This document shows, piece after piece, positions 55,692 through 64,000 of a stretch of DNA of 64,000 bases. The stretch is from Prostheceraeus crozeri. Lineage: Eukaryota; Platyhelminthes; Polycladida; Euryleptidae. Position 1 is the first letter of the stretch; every line of letters starts with the position of its first letter. A program made the translations under genes and the position numbers. Location: contig CAJQUW010000950.1 in NCBI GenBank assembly GCA_907163375.1, positions 1 through 64,000 of the forward strand, given 5' to 3'. Under the pieces are notes generated by a model. It had not been told where the DNA came from and searched no databases. It was given only the letters and a program-made list of their open reading frames with translations.

Positions 55692-56109
55692 ATCATGAAT
55701 CTGACAATTTTAACCACAAAAATTAGAAAACTTTGGGTGGTGGAGATACATTTTCTATTAATGAATAATTTCTGCAACAACTAGAGTAGATGCATGTGCC
55801 ACCGCGTCTACCATTCGAGCTATCACAATGCGCCAACCCATAACCTGATAGGTCAATACGGAAATGTCATTGTCTAGCCAGGTTTCAGTCAAAGCCATGA
55901 TGCTAGGATGAGTGATTGAAAGGGAAACATATAAATTATCATAGTTTTTCTTAACTGAGTGAATGTTAGAAAGAATAATAGATGGATCCTGAACGTTTAA
56001 AAGCCGTCCTGAAAATTTGATTTTGAAACAATTCTTCCGTGCTTGATCATCACGTGTTCACCCACACCTTGTTGGTCCCCTTGATCATTCCTCACTATTC
56101 TCAATGACA

Positions 56110-56420
56110 GCTCCACGCCACTGATTGGTATAAATAGGAAAAATGTTGAAAAGTTGGAGAAGATAAGGAAACGAGCACACAGAACAGTTTGTGGGTAGGA
56201 ATGTAGGTGCAATATCATTTTATCAATTTCTGACTTAAGAAACCTATCAAGTGCAAAACTATTTCATAGAATCTCCAATGCCGATCATTTGCTAAATGAA
56301 CATTTGCCGAGACAGCTGACCTCTAGATGGCAACAAATTGAAGCGCCATCTTCAAGAACTTACTTAAGACAATCATTTTTCATTTTATGATGTATGAAAC
56401 TCATAAACAATCAGATTGTC
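56110..56420 (+). pseudogene. LINE C-terminal tail fragment
   Basis: NRKNVEKLEKIRKRAHRTVC, then in other frames SISDLRNLSSAKLFHRISNA, DHLLNEHLPRQLTSRW and YLRQSFFI, follow the final section of CR1/Jockey-type LINE proteins (LEKIQKRAxR, HPLNxxLP, RxxSFFP). The orientation is opposite to the LINE at 49445-55995, so it is a separate insertion. Stops interrupt it. Confidence 0.6.
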
Positions 56421-56973
56421 TGACTCAGGATTATAATATTGCGGGTAATACTCGTATGTAATGTAGAAACAATGTTTCATCTTCTAGCTTTTGTACGACC
56501 AATATTTCTTCTGTGATTTATGAACGTACTATGATCCCTTCTTAATTTCTTTGCTTCAAACAGTTGAGGGCAAGGTCAGGATTGACAAACAAATGCATGA
56601 AAGTGTCGCAATTTGTGAGGATCTTTGATTTTTCAAGGCTCTAACATTCGTGCAAATGAAGCAAATAAGACGACTTCCGTCGTTAATCGATCGTAATTTT
56701 CTATTGGAATCTTCTTGATAATCATAGACATCTGTCTTTGATCATCATAGCACGTCGCCAAATAATATTTTCTACCCAACTCGTGCATAGACTGCTTAAT
56801 TATAAACTCGTGCATCGTCAGAGTTAAACGGTCAACACCTCACGGGTTCGCGCATTTAATGATTTAACTCGTGAAGAAGCAGTCATGCACGAGTTACTAG
56901 AAAACCCGTTGAAACTCCTGTGCTTCCCACGCCGTACACACATTCACAAACTCACACATATCAGACTACTCAC

Positions 56974-57049
56974 GTCGTGAACTGGTGGAATCGGAGATCG
57001 ACGTAGACACGATGAAGATTATCAGAAGTTGAAAGACGGCCCCTTCCAT
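56974..57049 (-). CDS. candidate first exon of the Cys-loop receptor (signal peptide)
   Basis: On the minus strand an ATG in good context (GAGAGAATGG) opens MEGAVFQLLIIFIVSTSISD followed by STSSR, then one base and a GTGAGT donor. The stretch FQLLIIFIVSTSIS is a convincing signal-peptide core. The exon ends with one base of a codon, exactly what the exon at 24179 needs, and no other host exon lies between. With it the five exons sum to 1311 bp, 436 residues plus stop. The alternative is that this exon opens a different gene, since the first intron would be about 33 kb. Confidence 0.5.
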
Positions 57050-57483
57050 TCTCTCCTGCCGCAGAGAATGACAGCGTTGGTGCAGACACAAGTTTAAACT
57101 TGTTCAAGCGTGAAATCCGGCGTGATTCATTGCGGCCGCAGTGAATGGGAAAGCCGTGAAATCATTTGTTCTCCTCTTCTCCTACCACCTTCTCACATTT
57201 GAATTTCAAATCCTATGAAACAGCGGATTGACTTGCCTCCTGCGGTTGAGATGTTTATTCAGAGCAGAACATCTTAGTGGTGATTAACAATCAGAATTAA
57301 GTCTTTATGGATGAATGAAGTTGCGATCATAGAGATCAGATATGCTGTGGAAATCCAGAGAGGACAATAGATGACAGCCACAGCCTGGTCTCTTCTGTCT
57401 TCATATTCTGAAGACTTGTGATGTGAAACTTTTCATGCAGAGTAAGGCCCACTCTGAGCCAGTAATGAGCACAGTCTGTTGAC

Positions 57484-57610
57484 ATCCGCCAGAGCGTCTT
57501 TCTGCACGGAACAACGACGAGAATGAGATTTTTACAGAATGTGAACCCTATTGAGAATTGGCACATATCCCGAGTTCTACCCGGTTCCTCTAATTATCAG
57601 AAAGATCAAG
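57484..57610 (+). repeat. old fragment of the TAGTCCGG foldback family
   Basis: GCCAGAGCGTCTTTCTGCAC, GGAACAACGACGAGAATGAG and TTTTTACAGAATG match a 76-bp unit with many substitutions. CCCGAGTTCTACCCGGTTCC and AGAAAGATCAAGAAAAAG match the start of the inner arm of the element at 54141. It has no second arm. Confidence 0.65.
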
Positions 57611-58555
57611 AAAAAGAGAATGTGAAGAAGACCACAGCTTTCGGCAAAGAGGACGAGTGATAGGGCAAAATCGGGGAATATCGACAGTTGAGTCACTTTT
57701 CCAAAATGATGTTCTAGAACTTCAGAAACTCATCCATGCATGCATTAAATTGCACCAATAAGTAGTTGACTCTCAAAGGTACAACAGAAGCTTGGTGGAA
57801 CGCTTTTGATTGCCTCATCCTTACAGATATTGAAGTGTGAAGTGAGTCGCCGAATTCTCCAATATATTGCTCCAATCAATGCAACTCAGTCAGCTTCTTC
57901 ACACGCCATCTGACCGCTAAGTGATTGGTTATTCCATAACATAGGTGGGTGTAGTTTCATAGAATAATAATGACTTCGCCAAACTCTTGGAAAACTTCGG
58001 CAAACTCTAACAAACAACATCTTTTCGACAAGATGCTGACGAAATAGCCATTACTTTATCATTATTGCTTACTGTCTATTAGAATATTGCCTTCCCAAGA
58101 TTTGAGTGCATCCGACAGTGAATCGGACAGTGAAAAAGTTTTAGGGCTCTCACGGTTGTTTCTCTCAGTATTGCCCTTCTTACCCGAATTTATTAATTCA
58201 TCGATATAACATGCCATTCCAGGTGGAAAGAAAGATGTGTGGCCGATAATGATATTCGTATAATATCGACACATTGCACGGAGACATCGATAGTCCCCTA
58301 AAGAAGTGTCAGAAAATGTAGCATGAATGTCGCATGAAATGAAATTTTGCACATCTGTTGTCTCTTTCATAGTCTGGAAAGGCTAAATTTCATCGTTTTA
58401 CATACTTGCGTTACATGCATGAAAATGTGCAGAATTCCTCTTCGTCTTATACGATGATGGATTCGTCTGTGTAGACGGTTTTCAGCTGTGAAATTTCACC
58501 TTTTCAGACAACCAAAGAGGCAACAGATATCTAAGCTTGGGTTTCATATAATATA
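57611..58555. other. no gene seen
   Basis: The minus-strand frame at 58062-58370 (102 residues) has no recognised domain. This region is upstream of the candidate receptor start and could hold its promoter, but no specific element is visible. Confidence 0.3.
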
Positions 58556-58561
58556 TAACAT

Positions 58562-58720
58562 CAGAGTTGGAAAAGTCGGAATAGGAATTGGAATTGGAAT
58601 TGACCTTGATAAACCTCAATTCCACTTTTACGATAGACCTATGATAAATCTATTTGTAGAAAAAATGAAATCACAGTACTCGGCACGTTGGTGCCTTCGG
58701 CTTTTTTGGGTGGCTTCGAG
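58562..58720 (+). mobile_element. AATTCC-rich transposon terminus, second copy
   Basis: CAGAGTTGGAAAAGTCGG and then GGAATTGGAATTGGAATTGA parallel CAGAGCTGGAAAATAT and the AATTCC repeats at 31855. It is an end fragment of a DNA transposon of hAT-like type. Confidence 0.4.
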
Positions 58721-58914
58721 TTTCCTTTAATCTCTGCTCGCTAGCTTTCGACCCGACCACATTTCGTTCTTATCACGTAAATTTTATTCTTTTTTTAACA
58801 TGGACCGTTAATCAGTTTTCATGACATCATTTCTATATTCGTTTTTTCTTTCATCAACAATTACGCTATTCGCACATTATAAATGTGATTACACATTATA
58901 TGTGAAAATATAAA

Positions 58915-59300
58915 CGTCAGAATCACAAGAAAAAACAAAACTCTGCGCAGCGCATTGAAACAAAAAATAACCGAACAAAACTGTACACTTGAAAACTATC
59001 CCATCAAAAACAATAGTCTGTGTTTCCGAAAATGCGTCGTGTACCAAATTTTATGTAAAAAATGCAAAAACAGCTACATCGGCAGCACAGTAAGATGTTT
59101 GCATATACGCTGTCGAGAACATCTGACTAAGAACAACTCACCGGTATATAAACACATGAAAAATTGCAATGACTCCTCACAGACAATAACAACAACGATT
59201 CTATCCTCTGATAAAGATCCGACCATTCTCCGATTACATGAGGCACTTTAAATAAATAAAATGAAACCGTCTATTAATGCCAAGCACGAGTTAGACAGTT
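58915..59300 (+). pseudogene. Penelope-like GIY-YIG endonuclease, open
   Basis: The frame at 58955-59251 reads RKCVVYQILCKKCKNSYIGS, then TVRCLHIRCREHLTKNNSPV and HMKNCNDSS: the CxxC motif, the GIY-YIG core (VVYQI...YIGST), the arginine of RxxEH and the LH/EA-like end, just as in Penelope-like proteins. The end reads on into PSINAKHEL in the next frame. No reverse transcriptase is upstream, so it is a 5'-truncated copy. It differs in sequence from the remnants at 21975 and 33846. Confidence 0.8.
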
Positions 59301-60138
59301 AGAGATTTCCTCTTTCGTTGACTCAGATGTTTTTTACATATTTTCACATACCTTCTATGGTAATCAGATTTCTTAATTCACATCACATTTTCCTTCTTCT
59401 ATGTCAGGTCATTTAACAAAATGCTAATGGTACTATGTAACCCTTTACTACCTGCCGCATAGTAAATCCCCAAAAATTTTGTGCATAGTTTTATATTATT
59501 TGTAATTTTGTATCGCCTGTATGCAGATGTGAAATTTTAAATCTTTTTCATGTCATAAAATCATCTCCTGAGGATAGCTACAGATAATAGTTGAAATTAA
59601 TCGATCATTAGAAAATAAAAATCAATCCATCACTAGAATTTGCCTCTTTCAAAAGAAAAGAAAATTTATCTGTATTATTCTTTGTATTCGTCTACTTTTA
59701 TTTCCTTGTTCTTTTCATATTCATTTTTTATTCCGAGTACAACATTTCTGTTTAACATGTACATCACAAAATTTAATTCTTAACAGTTTCTCATGTAAAA
59801 TATTTTGATTTATTGCTACTTCATGTTTCCACGCTTTCATTCTTCATTTGAGGGAATTTATTTCCTTACTTCACTCTGTATGTCTCACATAAAGTCTCAC
59901 TTTATCTTTTTTACTTTCTACTGCTCTGAATGTGACTCACTGTATCCTGTCTGTATGTGACTTTGTCTTTATTGTACTACTGCATTCATGATGAGGTCTC
60001 TATTGTTTTCGCACCGAATTGTGCATGTCACCAATCTAGCAAATGTACAGCATAGACATGCGATATTGCTAGTGACATCGATGTGAATAATCATCATCTG
60101 TATGCGTTGCTGTAAGTTCTGCAGTACATTCTCTGATG

Positions 60139-60681
60139 TCATCGTGAAAGGCTGATCAAGGCGAAATATTTCGCAACTTGACAAATATCACTTCGATTTT
60201 TTGAAAGTGATTTTTTGTTTTGATTCCGCCGTCTGGGAAGCAGAGAGAGAGTGGTATGCGTTCTCAACGCCATTCATCATCAAATACTGCTCGCCCGGTT
60301 CCTGCTACCTCAAACGGTCAAACCAACTTCAGTTTATTATTTTTTGGACGTCCATCTATACTGGGGCATGCTCCGTCTGCTTCACAGCACTCCTCTCATT
60401 TTCACTCTCGTTACACTCGTCTCCCTGTGCGTCCTCCTCTCTCAACGGGTGTTATGGCTCACCACAGCGTGGATAATCGTACTTCAAGGCTCAGATACGG
60501 CTCCCGCTCTCAACGTCGGATTCCTGAAAGCGTGTTTCACTTAACAAGAACTCATCATAAGATCATCAAATGCCTACATCATCTTCGACAGCTCTGTTGG
60601 GATCAAACCCTCACCACCACACATCAGTTGTCAAGGCAATATTACTGCACCTCAAAGATTACAGGCCTTCAACTCCCTTGA
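60139..60681 (+). pseudogene. Penelope-like tail and N-terminal region (tentative)
   Basis: GGCTGATCAAGGCGAAATAT near 60150 has the CTGA... GAAA layout seen in Penelope-like terminal repeats. A 153-residue frame follows (60220-60681), rich in serine, histidine and arginine. It contains HLTRTHHKIIKCLHHLRQL, similar to a histidine-containing helix that some Penelope-like proteins have before reverse transcriptase. The order endonuclease, tail, N-terminus repeats what is seen at 21975-22852. Overlapping open frames make the coding frame uncertain. Confidence 0.35.
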
Positions 60682-63179
60682 ATGTGATGTGCGCCACGTA
60701 GGTTCCCTTTGCCATGCTCTGCCAACCAATGATTTCAAAGAAAGATATAAAAACAAATTCTCTGAGTCGCACTGTCACGTGAACATAATAGAAACAACTT
60801 TAGCCTACTCATGTCAATGACATACAGATTCACAGGCGCATAGCCCCAAGTTGGTTTGTAATTCTTAGCCAACATTCTACCAGCTCATTTGTGATGCAAG
60901 TGAGACCATGGTTGGCAGATGTAGAAATATTTTATTTGTAGGCCCCTACTACTAATAGCTTCTGTCAGTAGATACTTGTAGACATTTCAAGTGAATCAAA
61001 CTAGCGTTTAACTAGGATTATTGATAGGAAATGTAGACTGATCCTTCAATTTGATGCATGAATGCCTTTATTTTTTGCTTGATTCAAGACATTAACCCAA
61101 TTATAGAGAAATTTGTTGTAATCAGATTATGCCATATAATCACCATTGTATTTCACTCTCGATGGCTTTGGAGGTCACAGAAATGATTGAAATGAGTTTG
61201 AAATGCATTATTGCCCGGCATTGGAGGGTATAAAATGCACCATTATATGCCCGCCAATTTCACATAGAAATCTCACAGTTCCAGATAGCCATGAAGCGTC
61301 GTCCGTCACTCCAACTTGAGAATCCATTAATGAATGAATTGGTAAACTGATATTTCAAATCATTTTTAGATAGAAATGTGAAATTTAAATGTATCCACAT
61401 TTGCAAACATTCATAGATTTTCAAACTTTTCATGAACTAAAATCTATTGAGAGAGCAAACTTTCATAGACTTCAGTAAAAGTCAATCAAAGATTTCTTCA
61501 TCTCTCCATTATCTGTGACTAACAGTGATGAAGAATTGCAATATTCATAGATTTCTTAAGAGTTACATACAATAGCAATATATCATGGATTTTGCGCGCA
61601 GAAATATCAGACAGTCTCATCATTCTGCCAACGCCTATGTCTGATATCACTGTCCTAAAAATCCATGATATAATGCTACATTGTAAACTGTTCAAAACAA
61701 TGCGTTATATGTACTACAGTGGGACCAATACATATTCACAATCTTACAGTCGATGGCAACTATAGTGGGTTGCTTTCAACTCTCTCGGGTTGAATATAAC
61801 TGAAAATGAACAAACTTCAAATAAACGTGAGTTTTGAGCCGCTTATTCTTTTGTATAATGCGACGAGACGGTGCAAATTTGGAAGGCAATGAATAATTAT
61901 GTGTAACAGTCTCTGTTTATCATTAAAATAGTCAAATTGGTGACTTGATAAAATGAGGTAGTTAATATTTAATGGGAGGCAAATGTGGCAACGTTTAGCA
62001 TAAGATATAGTATCATTAGAACTATTGTCAAAGATACTTTTCATCTACAAACCACTTCATCTCGAGGCGTGACAGGGCTTTTTCTTTGAAAACTGGCAAT
62101 AACTCTTCTTCCCTTCCATCTCGATGCAAATCGGCTGTACATGATTAGTTTATGCTTCTCACTCCGACTCAAAGACAACTTCTCTTGCAATATCAAAACC
62201 TTCCGGCAACAGAAACTTATCAGCATCTGAGCGCAACTGATTACGCGTGTGACTGCGGAAATGAGAAAAAATATTGAAGAAGTTTGAAATAGAACTGTTG
62301 AACTTATATGAATATAACTTACATTTTCGTATTCCTCACAGCGCAAGGATTCTGAAGACACCAAACACTAATATTTTTGATGAAAAGTGAGAACACAACA
62401 TTTTCAACCAAAACCGTCATGATTTTGTGATAAATTCACGATATCAGTAATTTTTCATTAGTTCTCCGATTTTGATGAACAGTGTGCCAAAAGAGAGCTC
62501 AGAAAATGCTCGTTCTCCCTGTACCTGATTTATTATCATACTCACATGTCTTGCTTGAAAAATTGCGATTTGTAAATTGAGTGATTTTCGTATATTTTGA
62601 GCACTGCTCAGTAGATACAATAACGGATGCAAATCTATCATGGCTCATTTTAGTGCTGACAATGCAGGCTCTCAAATGATGTGTGACACGTTGATGTGCG
62701 ACACGATTGAAGGGCATGAGAAACGATTGAATTTCATTGGAATATAGGTGGAATTCCGTTTTTTACAGAGTTAAAAAATTAAATGGCCCTTTTTTATAAA
62801 GTGTTGTAGATCAGTGAACATCCAACCAATTTTTAAATGAGATAGATGTATTATTGTAAACCTATAGCCTCAACAGCAACTCTATGGTTGTTGAAACTAC
62901 ATAGATATATTAACTTTGACGATATTCAGCGGTTTTGAATTTGAAAAGTTTTCCTAGTTTTCCATGTTGATACATGATGTATGCAATAATTTGAACAGTT
63001 GATCTGTGAATTCATGGTAAGATGAAGCTGTCTGTGTCTACAAGAGATTTCCTGTGGAATTCAGTTGAGGTGCTAAATGGCCTTCATGGTGGCTGGAGTG
63101 GCTATAAAGTAGCCAAATACGTATAGGAAAGCGAGGACTCTGAAATTATTGCAATGAGTTTTAACTCCATCAAAAAGGT
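60682..63179. other. no gene supported; one small hairpin
   Basis: A 110-bp palindrome at about 61568-61677 (TATATCATGGATTTT... AAAATCCATGATATA, with inner AATATCAGACA / TGTCTGATAT) is the only structured feature. Frames on the minus strand at 61817-62717 lack domains. Confidence 0.35.
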
Positions 63180-63479
63180 AGTTTTGCGAGCTCTAAAAAG
63201 AATTCAGCAGGAGTCGCTGAACGAAGTCACTACCAGTCTGGTAGACTGCGCATTGATAGGTCCGGCGAAATGGCTGGGAAAGTGGTGGTTGTAGTGAAAG
63301 ACAAGAAAGGACCGTCTGCTTGGTCACGAGCGGCATCAATGGTTTGACACCAGCGAATGGACTGATCTTTGTGGTAGCGTGATTGGAGAAGCACTTTCAG
63401 TTCCGAAGGGGTGAACAATGACTGGAGCTCGGTACGCAATTCTTCTGCGTGAAGGAAACTGTCCAGCGGTAGCGCGCGC

Positions 63480-63800
63480 CGCTAGCCCTGTGGAAATTGC
63501 ATTTAGCAAGATGATGGTGCCTCAATCCACCGAACGAGGGAAGTTGATCGACTATTTGGTGATCGAATTCCCATCAACATTCATTCCGCGAAGTTTGATG
63601 ACTGCTGGCCTATTGAAAATGTTTGGGGAATCATCAAAGAGATTCAAAGAGTGTCAGGGAGAATCTAGTGATTTGACGTCATTGAAAGTCATTGAGTGTG
63701 GTGGCTGACATGCCGATCCCGTATTTCAAGCATCCCGAAAAGATCCAGAAAACTTGTAGCGAGGAATGGAGGTCGCATTAATCGTGATGACTATACAGGG
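63480..63800 (+). pseudogene. Tc1-like transposase C-terminal remnant
   Basis: QDDGASIHRTREVDRLFGDR corresponds to the second catalytic aspartate block of Tc1-type transposases. FDDCWPIENVWGIIKEIQRV corresponds to SPDLNPIENVWG with the catalytic glutamate. NGGRINRDDYTG in another frame is the usual end. Stops and frameshifts break it, and the DNA-binding half is not recognisable upstream. It is unrelated in sequence to the Tc1 copy at 41414. Confidence 0.65.
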
Positions 63801-64000
63801 AACGTTTGATTTACTTTTTTTGACTCAATATGCCGTTATTTTTTATAGTTTGACGTAGATACTTGTAGCTCTTGTATGATCGTGTACTTTTAATAGATGA
63901 TAATACACTGAAATAGATCTTTGAGCTGTAAATTTGATTTTTCAGTAATGATTCTTTAACAGTAGATATCTATAAAGTCAACGTATCTGTGAACTTCAAA
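63801..64000. other. right edge
   Basis: AT-rich sequence with no gene or repeat that I can support. Confidence 0.3.

Larger units (their letters stand above)
49445..55995 (-). pseudogene. LINE (CR1/Jockey-like) interrupted by other elements
   Basis: Pieces of one LINE lie in the right order on the minus strand. The endonuclease start ILSNIHSVKKNYDNL and MALTETWLDNDIS is at 55840-55985. SMPNDLLDDVDVIHF and IIGDLNQLPTRDLE are at 53990-54110, and the endonuclease-RT linker runs to about 53270. The RT segment FTNRKQHVQ, SGVPQGAILSPYLYG and FKYEDDFIIMSPF lies at 51570-51760, then ISEWCGNDGLRLNL at 51450-51500. NIPGIAFHESLRWDRHAEIV is at about 49840-49930 and the C-terminal region extends to 49445. 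Inserted into it are a foldback element (54141-55691), a DD41D mariner (50005-51443) and probably the cytosine-poor tract. Many stops and frameshifts; inactive. No poly-A tail or target duplication was found. Confidence 0.75.

Noticed and set aside
1-64000. Bacterial features such as operons, ribosome binding sites, CRISPR arrays or phage attachment sites
   Set aside because: Spliced genes, eukaryotic transposons and the lack of long adjacent coding frames rule out a prokaryotic window.

Overview
This is a piece of an animal (metazoan) nuclear genome: AT-rich, gene-poor and heavily loaded with transposable elements, with GT-AG introns and no operons. The phylum cannot be fixed from the sequence. 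A nicotinic-type Cys-loop receptor and secreted C-type-lectin-like proteins, together with hAT, P-element, Tc1/mariner, Penelope-like, LINE and tRNA-SINE sequences, fit an invertebrate metazoan. I saw no retrovirus, LTR element, Polinton or CRISPR array.

Host genes. At 1.5-5.2 kb two tandem intronless paralogues on the + strand encode about 238-residue secreted proteins: signal peptide, coiled coil, then a C-type-lectin-like domain with eight cysteines. They share a conserved segment just upstream of the ATG. On the minus strand a Cys-loop ligand-gated ion channel can be assembled from five exons: 56974-57049 (signal peptide, tentative), 24052-24179, 23952-23996 (the 45-bp exon typical of nicotinic receptor genes), 15917-16562 and 13739-14154. 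Splice phases agree and the model gives 436 residues. The introns (about 33 kb, 7.4 kb and 1.8 kb) are filled with repeats. The receptor lacks the usual acetylcholine-site residues and has an unusual TM2.

Repeats. 0-12 kb: a hAT copy with a perfect 8-bp target duplication, a 30-bp minisatellite, and palindromic elements. 13-25 kb (receptor introns): several large inverted-repeat elements, a degenerate mariner-superfamily transposase, Penelope-like pieces and a 116-bp tandem array. 29-36 kb: a THAP/P-element relic, and a Penelope-like element split by a 5'-truncated LINE with an 11-bp target duplication. 41-44 kb: a Tc1 transposase that has lost its C-terminal catalytic part and reads into unrelated sequence, then two head-to-head tRNA-derived SINEs, one with a hammerhead-ribozyme-like core. 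45-57 kb: a foldback element, then one LINE on the minus strand interrupted by a DD41D mariner with good terminal repeats, by a cytosine-depleted tract and by a second foldback element with 76-bp tandem repeats in its arms. 58-64 kb: Penelope-like and Tc1 remnants.

Most remaining sequence shows no coding signal I can support.
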